DNA of 25,057 nucleotides from Acidimicrobiia bacterium. Lineage in GTDB: Bacteria; Actinomycetota; Acidimicrobiia; Acidimicrobiales; Ilumatobacteraceae. A model generated the notes under the pieces. That model had not been told where the DNA came from. It saw only the letters and a list, made by a program, of their open reading frames with translations, and ran no database searches. Both the position numbers and the translations under genes were made by a program. Numbering within the stretch: the stretch's first letter is position 1; each line of letters begins with the position of its first letter. The stretch is taken from the NCBI GenBank assembly GCA_013811855.1, contig JACCUL010000013.1, forward strand, positions 1 through 25,057, read 5' to 3'. Shown piece after piece: positions 8,067 through 15,602 of this stretch.

Positions 8067-11000
8067 GGCGCCGAAGCTACCGGCTCGGCGGCGGCCGGGA
8101 TGAGCTCTCGCAGCAGCTCGACGAGGAACGCGGCCGGCTCGGCGCGGCGCGGGATCGGCACGACGAGTTGACGGGCGTCGGGCTTCCACTTGGCCTCGCG
8201 GGACAGGCGGCGCAGCCGGGTCTCCGCGCTGAGCTTGAGGTCCAGCGGGGCCAGGCGGGCCTGGCCGCCGACGATGGTGATGTCGTTGAGCCCGAGGCGA
8301 TGGCACTCGGCCCGCAACCGGGCCACGGTCAGCAGGGCCTCGGCGGGCGGCGGCACCGGGCCGTAGCGATCCTCCCACTCCGTGCGGACGTCGTCGACGG
8401 CCGCCGTCGTCGTGACCGCGGCCAGCCGGCGGTAGGCCTCCAGCCGCAGCTCCTCCTTGGCCACGTAGTCGGGCGGCAGGTGGGCGTCGGTCGGCACGTC
8501 GAGGCGGATCTCGGCCGGCGGGCGGATCGGATCACCCTTCATCTCGGCGACCGCCTCGGTGACCATCTGGCAGTAGAGGTCGTAACCGACGGCGGCGATG
8601 TGGCCGGACTGGGCCTCGCCGAGGATGTTGCCGGCGCCGCGGATCTCCAGGTCGCGCATGGCGATCTTGAAGCCGCTGCCCAGCTCGGTGGCCTCCCCGA
8701 TCGTGCGCAGCCGCTCGTAGGCCTCTTCTGTGAGCGCCACCTCGACGGGGTGGAACAGGTAAGCGTACGCCCGCTGGCCACTGCGCCCGACCCGGCCCCG
8801 CAGCTGGTGGAGCTGGCCCAGGCCGAGGAGGTCGGACCGTTCGACGACGAGCGTGTTGACGGTCGGCATGTCGATGCCCGACTCGATGATCGTGGTGCAG
8901 ACGAGCACGTCGTACTCGCCGTCCCAGAAGTCGACGACGACCTGCTCCAGCGGGCCCTCGTCCATTTGGCCGTGGGCCACGGCGATGCGGGCCTCGGGCA
9001 CCAGCTCGCGCAGCCGGGCGGCCACGTGCTCGATCGAGCGGACCCGGTTGTGGACCCAGAAGACCTGACCCTCCCGCAACAATTCGCGGCGGATGGCCTC
9101 GACCGCGACGCGCTCGTCGTACCCCCCGACGTAGGTCAGGATCGGCTGGCGATCGGCCGGCGGGGTCTGCAGCAGCGAGAGGTCGCGGATGCCCACGAGG
9201 CTCATCTCCAACGTGCGCGGGATCGGGGTGGCCGTCAGCGTGAGGACGTCGACGTTCGTCTTGAGCTGCTTCATCGACTCCTTGTGTTGCACCCCGAAGC
9301 GCTGCTCCTCGTCGACCACGAGCAGACCGAGGTCCTTGAACCGGACACCGTCGCCGAGCAGCCGGTGGGTGCCGATGACGCAGTCGACGGCGCCCGATGT
9401 CAACCCGGCCATGACGTCGCGGGCCTGACCCGGGGTGAGGAACCGGCTCAGTGTCTCGACGCGGATCGGGTAGCCGGCGAACCGCTCGCCGAACGTCTGC
9501 CCGTGCTGGCTGGCCAGCAATGTGGTCGGCACGAGCACGGCCACCTGCTTGCCGTCCTGGATGGCCTTGAAGGCGGCGCGCACGGCGACCTCCGTCTTGC
9601 CGAAGCCGACGTCGCCGCAGACGAGACGGTCCATCGGGTGGAGCTGCTCCATGTCCGACTTGACGTCCTGGATGGCGGACCGCTGGTCGGGCGTCTCGCT
9701 GAACGGGAACGACGCCTCCATCTCGGCCTGCCACGGCGTGTCCTGCCCGAACGCGAAGCCGGGCGCGTTGACCCGCTTCTGGTACAGGACGACGAGCTCC
9801 TGGGCGATCTCCCGCACCGCCGAGCGGACCCGGCTCTTGGCCTTGGCGAAGTCCGAGCCGCCGAGGCGGTGCAGCGTCGGGGACTCGCCGCCCACGTACT
9901 GGCGGAGGACGTCGATCTGGTCGGACGGGACGTACAGCCGGTCGTCGCCCTTGTAGGCGACGAGCAGGTAGTCGCGCTCGACGCCCCCGATCGAGCGCTT
10001 GACCATGCCCTCGTAGCGGCCGACGCCGTGTTGGACGTGCACGACGTACATCCCCGGCTTGAGGTCCTCGAACGTGCCGAGCGCGTCTCGGCGGCGGGCC
10101 CGTGGGCGACGATGCGCCCGGCGACGGCCGGTCAGGTCGCTCTCGGCGACGATCGCCAGCTTGGCTGCCGGCAACGTCACGCCGTGGTGCAGCGGGGCAA
10201 CGACGATGCGACCTCCCGGCTTGGTGAGATCGCTCGTGCCGGGTGCGTCGACGGGGAGGTCGAGCCCGGCGTCGCGCAGCAGCTCGGCCAACCGGGCCGC
10301 CGAGCTCTCACCGTCGGCGGCGACGACGACGCGATAGCGATCGGCGAGGAGCTGGCGCAGCCGGCCGACGAGGCCCGAGCCGTCACCGACGACGGGCCCC
10401 CAGCCCGACGCCTGCACCACCGGGGTGTCCGGCGACTCCGGCACCGAGTCGATGGACCAGAACGCCTGCTGGCCGGCGAGCAGCTCGTCGGGGGTGCAGT
10501 GGAGGCGGGGGAACGGGCGGTCAGGGTCGCGCGCCCACGTCGACGCCAACGCCTTGGCCAGGTCGTCCTCCTCGGCCAGCAGGTCGATGGCGCGGTCGCG
10601 CATCCGGCGCGGCTCAATGAGCACGACCTTCGCCGTTCCTGGCAGCACGTCCGTGACGAGCTGGGGCTCGCCGTCGGCGACGAGCCACGGCAGCCAGCTC
10701 TCCATACCGTCGAACAGGGCGCCCTCGGCGAGCCGCTCCCACTGCTCGCGCCCCCACGGCTCCAGGCGCACCAGCCGCGCCGCCCGCTCGCGCACGGCGT
10801 CGGTCGGCACCAGCTCGCGGGCCGGGAAGAGGCGCGCCTCGTCGAGGTCGCCGGTCGAGCGCTGGTCGTTGACGCCGAAGCGGGTCAGGCGGTCGACCTC
10901 GTCGCCCCACAGGTCGATGCGCACCGGTGCGTCGCCGGTGGACGGGAACACGTCGATGATCGCGCCGCGGCGGGCGATCTCCCCGCGGTGCTCGACGAGC

Positions 11001-11491
11001 TCCTCCCGGCGGTAGCCGCCGTTGACGAGGCGGTGCACGAGCTCGTCGGGCTCCAGGACGTCGCCGGGACGGACGACGACCGGGTCGATGGTGGTGGCGT
11101 CCGGGCCGAGGCGTTGCAGCAGCGCGCGCACGCCGGTGACGATCACGGCCGGGCACGTCTCGGCGTGGCGCAACCGCCACAGCACGTCGAGCCGCCGGCC
11201 CATCGTCTCGACCGACGGGCTGACCCGCTCGAACGGCAGCGTCTCCCACGCCGGGAACAGGGCGACCTGATCGGCGGGCAGGAACTGCTGGAGGTCGTCG
11301 GCCAGGTTGGCGGCCATCGTGCCCGTCGGGCAGGCGACGACCAGCGGCCGGCGGGACGACAGCCCCGCCAGCGCGGCCAGGGCGATCGGCCGGGCCACCT
11401 CGACCACCGCCAAGCGGGCGTCGGGCTCCCCGAGGGCGCGCGTCAACGCCGGCTCGTCACGCAGCAAGGGGGGCAGAACAGCCAGCGACAC
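8063..11491 (-). CDS. mfd: Transcription-repair coupling factor Mfd
   Basis: 1142 residues, full family length. Mfd removes RNA polymerase stalled at lesions and recruits UvrA. Order seen: N-terminal UvrB-like region ('RPLVVACPTGTMAANLADDL', 'VALFPAWETLPFERVSP'); CarD-like RNA-polymerase-interaction domain around residues 475-540 ('GMYVVHVQHGVGRYEGM', 'DRLYVPSDQIDVL'); helicase core with Walker A 'CGDVGFGKTEVAVRAAF' near residue 625, DEEQ box 'LLVVDEEQRFGVQHKE', 'TLTATPIPRTLEMSL', and motif VI 'QLRGRVGRSGQRAYAYL'; and the C-terminal TRCF (D7) domain 'PTDAHLPPDYVAKEELRLEAYRRL'. GTG at 11491 is chosen because the protein becomes Mfd-like directly after it. The open frame further upstream runs through a palindromic repeat and gives no family sequence. 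Shine-Dalgarno before this GTG is weak. The gene follows pth and overlaps the isomerase gene at its end. Confidence 0.98.
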   Translation of the reverse strand: MSLAVLPPLLRDEPALTRALGEPDARLAVVEVARPIALAALAGLSSRRPLVVACPTGTMAANLADDLQQFLPADQVALFPAWETLPFERVSPSVETMGRRLDVLWRLRHAETCPAVIVTGVRALLQRLGPDATTIDPVVVRPGDVLEPDELVHRLVNGGYRREELVEHRGEIARRGAIIDVFPSTGDAPVRIDLWGDEVDRLTRFGVNDQRSTGDLDEARLFPARELVPTDAVRERAARLVRLEPWGREQWERLAEGALFDGMESWLPWLVADGEPQLVTDVLPGTAKVVLIEPRRMRDRAIDLLAEEDDLAKALASTWARDPDRPFPRLHCTPDELLAGQQAFWSIDSVPESPDTPVVQASGWGPVVGDGSGLVGRLRQLLADRYRVVVAADGESSAARLAELLRDAGLDLPVDAPGTSDLTKPGGRIVVAPLHHGVTLPAAKLAIVAESDLTGRRRAHRRPRARRRDALGTFEDLKPGMYVVHVQHGVGRYEGMVKRSIGGVERDYLLVAYKGDDRLYVPSDQIDVLRQYVGGESPTLHRLGGSDFAKAKSRVRSAVREIAQELVVLYQKRVNAPGFAFGQDTPWQAEMEASFPFSETPDQRSAIQDVKSDMEQLHPMDRLVCGDVGFGKTEVAVRAAFKAIQDGKQVAVLVPTTLLASQHGQTFGERFAGYPIRVETLSRFLTPGQARDVMAGLTSGAVDCVIGTHRLLGDGVRFKDLGLLVVDEEQRFGVQHKESMKQLKTNVDVLTLTATPIPRTLEMSLVGIRDLSLLQTPPADRQPILTYVGGYDERVAVEAIRRELLREGQVFWVHNRVRSIEHVAARLRELVPEARIAVAHGQMDEGPLEQVVVDFWDGEYDVLVCTTIIESGIDMPTVNTLVVERSDLLGLGQLHQLRGRVGRSGQRAYAYLFHPVEVALTEEAYERLRTIGEATELGSGFKIAMRDLEIRGAGNILGEAQSGHIAAVGYDLYCQMVTEAVAEMKGDPIRPPAEIRLDVPTDAHLPPDYVAKEELRLEAYRRLAAVTTTAAVDDVRTEWEDRYGPVPPPAEALLTVARLRAECHRLGLNDITIVGGQARLAPLDLKLSAETRLRRLSREAKWKPDARQLVVPIPRRAEPAAFLVELLRELIPAAAEPVASAP

Positions 11492-11522
11492 GGGGCGATC
11501 AGGGTACGGGTCGCGCGCCGGT

Positions 11523-11609
11523 CCCCATCTGGGTGCGATTCGTCTCACGGACCGATCTGGGCGCGCCAGCGTCTCGAATTCGAGACGAAGCGCACCCAGT
11601 TCGATGGGG
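11523..11609. repeat. Palindromic repeat cluster in the pth-mfd gap (mfd leader)
   Basis: Within 87 bases one ~18-base unit (CTGGGTGCGNTTCGTCTC) occurs three times: 11529-11546 direct, 11557-11576 direct and diverged, 11582-11599 inverted. The central 11570-11587 is an 18-base perfect palindrome centred on GAATTC. Units one and three pair over 17 of 18 positions, and a further CCCCAT (11523-11528) pairs with ATGGGG (11604-11609) after a 4-base bulge. Units two and three pair alternatively. The mfd transcript coming from pth can thus form two mutually exclusive hairpins. It could be an attenuator or terminator, or a copy of a dispersed intergenic repeat. Confidence 0.75.
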
Positions 11610-11618
11610 CGACAACGG

Positions 11619-12242
11619 TCAAGGCCCGGTGTCACCTCTCGCGTCGCGGCCGTTGTAGGCCCGCATCGCCGTGTCGACGCCTTCGAGCAAGAGCAGCTCG
11701 ACGGCGTCGGCCGCCTCCTGCACGGCCACGTCGTACAGCTCGCGCTGGCGGACCGGCAGCCGCGACAGCACGTGATCGGCGCCGCGCTCCTTCGACGGCG
11801 GCTTGCCGACGCCGATGCGGACGCGCAGGAAGTCCTGGGTCTTCAGGTGGGCGACGATGCTGCGCAGGCCGTTGTGGCCGGCCAACCCGCCGCCCGCCTT
11901 GACCCGCACCGTCGTCGGGGGCAGGTCCAGCTCGTCGTGGACGATCACCACGTGGGTCGGGTCCTCGATCCCGTACCGGCGGACGAGCGCCCGCACCGAC
12001 TGACCGGACTCGTTCACGTAGGTCAAGGGGAACGCCAGCACGACCCGGAGATCGTCGCCGGGTGCGGGGAGGCGCGACTCGGCCACGAGCGCGTTGTCGC
12101 GCCCGCCCTTCAGCGTGTCGCCGCGACGTCGGGCCAGCTCGGCCACGACCTCCTCGCCGACGTTGTGACGGGTGCGGGCGTACTCCTTGCCCGGGTTGCC
12201 CAGCCCGACGACCAACCAGTCGAACGGGGTCCGCCGCCTCAC
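11619..12242 (-). CDS. pth: Peptidyl-tRNA hydrolase
   Basis: 207 residues, usual length. It recycles tRNA from peptidyl-tRNA released by stalled ribosomes. The family signature is intact: 'VVGLGNPGKEYARTRHNVG' with the catalytic His, 'LTYVNESGQSV' (where relatives have LTFMN-SG), 'VIVHDELDLPPTTVRVK' with the catalytic Asp, and 'GGLAGHNGLRSI'. The later 'FLRVRIGVGKPPSKERGADHVLS' is also typical. GTG at 12242 overlaps the rplY stop by GTGA, so Pth is translationally coupled to bL25, the conserved rplY-pth pair of bacteria. After its stop comes the palindromic repeat in front of mfd. Confidence 0.97.
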   Translation of the reverse strand: MRRRTPFDWLVVGLGNPGKEYARTRHNVGEEVVAELARRRGDTLKGGRDNALVAESRLPAPGDDLRVVLAFPLTYVNESGQSVRALVRRYGIEDPTHVVIVHDELDLPPTTVRVKAGGGLAGHNGLRSIVAHLKTQDFLRVRIGVGKPPSKERGADHVLSRLPVRQRELYDVAVQEAADAVELLLLEGVDTAMRAYNGRDARGDTGP

Positions 12243-12931
12243 TCCGACGCGCCGGCCTCCGAGGCCTCGCCGTCGCCTTCGCCGTCGGCTTCCTCACCGG
12301 CCGGCGCCTCGCCCTCGGCCTCGGCCTGCTCCTCGGCGATCTCGGCGTCAGCGGCCTCGATCTCGGCCATCTCGGCGCGCATCGTCAGGACGGTGACGAC
12401 CGGGCCGTCGGGATCACCCGTGGCCACGACGCCGTCGGGCATCGGCACGTCCTCCAAGCGGATGACGGTGTCCATCTCCATGTCCGTCACGTCGATGACG
12501 AACTCCGGCGGGATGCTCCGCGGTGTGGTGACGACCTCGATGGCGTCGACGGCCGGGTCGACCAGGCCACCGCCGGCGACGACGGCCGCGGCCTCGCCCA
12601 CCAGGCGCACGGGAACCGACACCGTGATCTCCTCGTCCAGGTTGACCTGGATGAAGTCGACATGGCTGACGTTGCGGCGAACCGGGTGGCGCTGCACGTC
12701 CTTGACGATCGCCGGGTAGACCGTGCCGTCGACGCTCAGGTCGAGCACGGTGTTGAGCCCGGCCGGGCCGGAGAGCGCCAGGCGCAAGTCGCGGCGGGCC
12801 ACGGCGACGGAGACGGGCTGCATGCCGTGCCCGTAGAGGACGCCGGGGATCTGATCGGCGGCGCGCAGGCGGCGGGAGGCCGCGCTGCCGGTCGGGCGGC
12901 CGGTGTCGGCGACGAGCACGGTGGAAGCCAT
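12239..12931 (-). CDS. rplY: Large ribosomal subunit protein bL25 (Ctc form)
   Basis: 230 residues. The N-terminal ~95 residues are the 5S-rRNA-binding L25 domain ('SRRLRAADQIPGVLYGHGM', 'KDVQRHPVRRNVSHVDFIQV'), followed by the TL5/Ctc beta domain to ~residue 185 ('RSIPPEFVIDVTDMEMDTVI'). The last ~45 residues are an acidic, low-complexity Glu/Ala/Gly tail, common in high-GC actinobacteria but not structured. Ctc forms are known as general-stress proteins in Bacillus; a stress role here is not shown. ATG at 12931 is preceded by GAAGGG about 9 bases upstream on the minus strand, a fair ribosome site. It heads the rplY-pth-mfd run and is divergent from the plus-strand oxidoreductase, so its promoter must lie in 12932-13075. 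Confidence 0.97.
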   Translation of the reverse strand: MASTVLVADTGRPTGSAASRRLRAADQIPGVLYGHGMQPVSVAVARRDLRLALSGPAGLNTVLDLSVDGTVYPAIVKDVQRHPVRRNVSHVDFIQVNLDEEITVSVPVRLVGEAAAVVAGGGLVDPAVDAIEVVTTPRSIPPEFVIDVTDMEMDTVIRLEDVPMPDGVVATGDPDGPVVTVLTMRAEMAEIEAADAEIAEEQAEAEGEAPAGEEADGEGDGEASEAGASE

Positions 12932-13075
12932 GGCGGGAACCCTTCTACGGGTCTACGGGCGGCGGGGCCGCCGGGGACGAAATCGGCCGGTCACTGTACC
13001 GTCAGGGTGATCCCCGGCCACAGCGGCCACGGCTCGGCTGGCGCCTCGTCGCACGCGTCGGCGAGAGTCTCCGGC
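12932..13075. promoter_or_regulatory. Divergent intergenic region between rplY and LLM oxidoreductase
   Basis: 144 bases that must hold the promoters for the rplY-pth-mfd run (minus) and the oxidoreductase (plus). On the minus strand TACAGT (12996-13001 region, read as plus ACTGTA) fits a TANNNT -10 box, but no convincing -35 lies in front. A GC-rich self-complementary stretch (GGCGGGGCCGCC on the plus strand near 12959-12973) could fold in the rplY leader. No binding-site family is recognised. Confidence 0.35.
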
Positions 13076-13879
13076 ATGACTGACCACGCCAACCCCTCGG
13101 TGCACGACCGGCCCGTCCGTGTCGGTGTCCAGCTCCACCCGCAGCACGCCGAGTACGCCGATCTCCGCCGGGCCGTCGCCGAGGCCGAGGAGGCCGGCGC
13201 CGACGTGATCTTCAACTGGGACCACTTCTTCCCGCTCTACGGCGACGCCGACGGCAACCACTTCGAGTGCTGGACGATGCTCGGGGCCTGGGCCGAGCAG
13301 ACCGCCCGGGCTCAGATCGGCGCGCTCGTGACGTGCAACAGCTACCGCAATCCCGAACTGCTGGCCGACATGGCCAGGACCGTCGACCACATCAGCGGCG
13401 GCCGGCTGATCCTCGGCATCGGCAGTGGCTGGTTCAAGAAGGACTACGACCAGTTCGGGTACGAGTTCGGCACCGCCGTCGGCCGCCTCGACTTGCTCGC
13501 CGAGGCACTGCCGCGCATCGAGTCCCGGCTGGCCGCCGGCCACCCGGCGCCGGCCAGGAAAGTCCCCGTGCTCATCGGCGGCGGCGGCGAGCGCAAGACG
13601 CTGCGCCTCGTCGCCCGTCACGCCGACATCTGGCACACGTTCGGCGATCCCGACACGATCGCCCACAAGAGTGCCGTGCTCGACGACTGGTGCGCCCGCG
13701 AGTCACGCGACCCCGACGAGATCGAGCGATCGGTCGGCGTCGACGCCGGGCCGGAAGCGCTCGGCGAGAGCTATCACGACATCGGGACACGACTGTTCAC
13801 CGTGGGCGTCAACGGCCCGGACTACGACCTGGGCCGCCTGCGCGACTGGATCCGCTTCCGCGACGACCGCAACAGCTGA
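13076..13879 (+). CDS. LLM-class F420-dependent oxidoreductase
   Basis: 267 residues, a bit shorter than most luciferase-like monooxygenase-family proteins (~290-330). It begins with 'PVRVGVQLHPQHAEYADLRRAV', the first beta strand and helix of the TIM-barrel. Then come 'GADVIFNWDHFFPLYGD', 'IGALVTCNSYRNPELLADMARTVDHISGGRLILGIGSGWFKKDYDQFGYEFG' (given here only as the well-known core; key residues are the C-N-S-Y-R-N-P and G-I-G-S-G-W segments) and 'PVLIGGGGERKTLRLVARHADIW'. These are the marks of F420-type LLM enzymes in actinobacteria, which oxidise or reduce diverse substrates with coenzyme F420 or FMN. Substrate unknown. ATG at 13076. It is 30 bases upstream of the polymerase gene on the same strand and may be read with it. 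Confidence 0.92.
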   Translation: MTDHANPSVHDRPVRVGVQLHPQHAEYADLRRAVAEAEEAGADVIFNWDHFFPLYGDADGNHFECWTMLGAWAEQTARAQIGALVTCNSYRNPELLADMARTVDHISGGRLILGIGSGWFKKDYDQFGYEFGTAVGRLDLLAEALPRIESRLAAGHPAPARKVPVLIGGGGERKTLRLVARHADIWHTFGDPDTIAHKSAVLDDWCARESRDPDEIERSVGVDAGPEALGESYHDIGTRLFTVGVNGPDYDLGRLRDWIRFRDDRNS

Positions 13880-13909
13880 TCCGCCAGGCGCGGCGTGGCC
13901 GGGAACGCA

Positions 13910-15505
13910 ATGAGGTCGTGGATCCTGCACGTCGACCTCGACCAGTTCCTGGCCGCCGTCGAGGTGCTGCGGCGCCCGGAGCTGGCCGGCCGTCCCGTCG
14001 TGGTCGGCGGTGACGGCAACCCGCAGCGCGCCCGCCAGGTTGTGGCGACGGCGTCGTACGAGGCGCGAGCGTTCGGCGTGCGGTCAGGGATGTCGCTGGC
14101 GGCCGCCCACCGCCGCTGCCCCGACGCCGTGTTCCTGCCGTCCGACCGCCCGGCGTACGACGCCGCCTCGGCGGGCGTCATGGCCACGCTCCGGACGTTC
14201 CCCGGCGCCGTCGAGGTGTGGGGCTGGGACGAGGCCTTCGTCGGCGTCGAGGCCGACGATCCCGAGAACGTCGCCGCGGCGATCAAGGAGCGGGTGCTGG
14301 CGGCGACCGGACTCACGTGTGCCGTCGGCATCGGCCAGACCAAGCTGCAGGCCAAGACGGCGACGGGCTTCGCCAAGCCCGGCGGGATCGCCCGCCTCAC
14401 CCGGGCCACGTGGATGCCGACGATGGGCCACCGCCAGGTGACCGCGCTGTGGGGCGTCGGCCCGCGGACGGCGGAGCACCTGGCCGAGCTCGGCATCGCC
14501 ACCGTCGAGGACCTGGCGCGAGCCGACCACGGGGAGCTGGCCCGCCGGTTCGGGCCGGCCATCGGCCCCCACCTGCGTGTGCTCGGGCTCGGTGGCGACG
14601 ACGCACCGGTGGTCGACGCGCCGCACGTCGCTCGCGGGCGCAGCAGGGAGGTGACGTTCGAGCACGACCTCGCCGACCCCGCCGAGATCGTCGGCCACGT
14701 GCGCCGGCTCGCCGCCGAGGTCGCCGACGCCGTCGTCGCCGAGGGCCGCACGGTCACGCACGTCGCCGTCAAGGTGCGGACGGCGACGTTCTTCACGCGC
14801 ACGAAGATCAGCAAGCTGCCCGAGCCGACGACCGATGCGGACACCGTCGCGGCCATGGCCGAGCGGGTGCTGGCCCGGTTCGAGTTGACCCGACCGGTGC
14901 GCCTGCTCGGCGTGCGGCTGGTGCTGGAGCTCCCGCCGACCGTGTCGGATGCGGCCGGTACCGTCGCCGCGATGACGTCCGACGATCCCGGTGCCGTGCC
15001 GCCCGACGAGAAGGACTGGACGTGGGTGCTCGCCACACCGTGCCCCGAGTGCGGGTTCGACGCCAGCACCTTCGACCCGGCCACGGTGCCCGACGTGCTG
15101 CGGGCCAACGCCGCATCGTGGGTCGAGGTGCTGGCCCGTCGCGACGTGGCCCGCCGACCCGAGCCCGACGTCTGGTCCTCGCTCGAATACGCCTGCCACG
15201 TCCGCGACGTCTTCCGCCTGTTCGACCGGCGGCTGGCGCAGATGCTCGCCGACGACGACCCGCAGTTCGCCAACTGGGATCAGGACGAGACCGCCGTCGC
15301 CGAGCGCTACTGGGCGCAGGACCCGGCCGTCGTCGCCGCCGAGCTGAGCGCCGCCGCGGCGACGATCGCCGACTCGTTCGCCGCCGTGCGCCCCGACCAG
15401 TGGGAGCGGCCGGGGCGGCGCAGCGACGGCGCGGTCTTCACCGTCGACTCGTTCGCCCGGTACTTCGTGCACGACCCCGTCCACCACCTCCACGACGTCG
15501 GCTGA
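13910..15505 (+). CDS. dinB: DinB2-class DNA polymerase IV fused to a DinB/YfiT-like metal-binding domain
   Basis: 531 residues; Pol IV alone is ~350. Residues 1-350 are a Y-family polymerase: first catalytic motif 'HVDLDQFLAAVE' (D9, D11) and second 'WGWDEAF' (D107, E108), fingers 'VVATASYEARAFGVRSGM', 'VGIGQTKLQAKTATGFAKP', the thumb helix-hairpin-helix 'LWGVGPRTAEHLAELGI' and the little finger ending 'PVRLLGVRLVLEL'. The position of the steric-gate aromatic is L14, as in mycobacterial DinB2, which accepts ribonucleotides. Residues ~355-531 match stand-alone DinB-superfamily four-helix proteins: 'KDWTWVLATPCPECGFD' (C378, C381), 'LEYACHVRDVF' (H430) and 'YFVHDPVHHLHDV' (H521, H525), a probable metal triad. 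There is no stop between the halves. ATG at 13910 (GGGA upstream) fits the family N-terminus better than GTG 13895. An internal ATG at 14972 could start the second domain alone. Confidence 0.93.
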   Translation: MRSWILHVDLDQFLAAVEVLRRPELAGRPVVVGGDGNPQRARQVVATASYEARAFGVRSGMSLAAAHRRCPDAVFLPSDRPAYDAASAGVMATLRTFPGAVEVWGWDEAFVGVEADDPENVAAAIKERVLAATGLTCAVGIGQTKLQAKTATGFAKPGGIARLTRATWMPTMGHRQVTALWGVGPRTAEHLAELGIATVEDLARADHGELARRFGPAIGPHLRVLGLGGDDAPVVDAPHVARGRSREVTFEHDLADPAEIVGHVRRLAAEVADAVVAEGRTVTHVAVKVRTATFFTRTKISKLPEPTTDADTVAAMAERVLARFELTRPVRLLGVRLVLELPPTVSDAAGTVAAMTSDDPGAVPPDEKDWTWVLATPCPECGFDASTFDPATVPDVLRANAASWVEVLARRDVARRPEPDVWSSLEYACHVRDVFRLFDRRLAQMLADDDPQFANWDQDETAVAERYWAQDPAVVAAELSAAAATIADSFAAVRPDQWERPGRRSDGAVFTVDSFARYFVHDPVHHLHDVG

Positions 15506-15530
15506 CCGTTGCGCCGACCGAACGCAACGG
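15506..15530 (+). terminator. Hairpin directly after the dinB stop
   Basis: CCGTTGCG (15506-15513) and CGCAACGG (15523-15530) form an 8-pair perfect stem with a 9-base loop, beginning at the base after the polymerase stop codon. No T-run follows. It probably marks the 3' end of the polymerase transcript and separates it from the secreted-protein gene 73 bases on. Confidence 0.5.
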
Positions 15531-15588
15531 AATCGCAACACTCCGAACGGCGCACCGGTGGTACGTTGCGGCTCGGTACGGGCGATTC

Positions 15589-15597
15589 GGAAGGGGA
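15589..15597 (+). promoter_or_regulatory. Strong ribosome binding site before the PA14 protein
   Basis: GGAAGGGGA ends 5 bases before the ATG at 15603. It is the strongest Shine-Dalgarno match I see on the plus strand here and fixes the start of the secreted protein against the longer reading from GTG 15558. Confidence 0.7.
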
Positions 15598-15602
15598 ATC
15601 CG

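Noticed and set aside
11492..11635. 48-codon N-terminal extension of mfd
   Set aside because: The frame is open but passes through the palindromic repeat and gives sequence unlike Mfd. The family N-terminus begins at about 11491.
8168..11902. 1244-codon open frame on the plus strand
   Set aside because: It is the antisense shadow of mfd. It is rich in His, Gln, Arg, Asp and Leu in the pattern produced by the opposite strand of high-GC genes and shows no family motif.
13822..15541. Long minus-strand frames opposite the polymerase
   Set aside because: Ser/Arg/Thr-rich shadow translation; the plus-strand frame is a clear polymerase.
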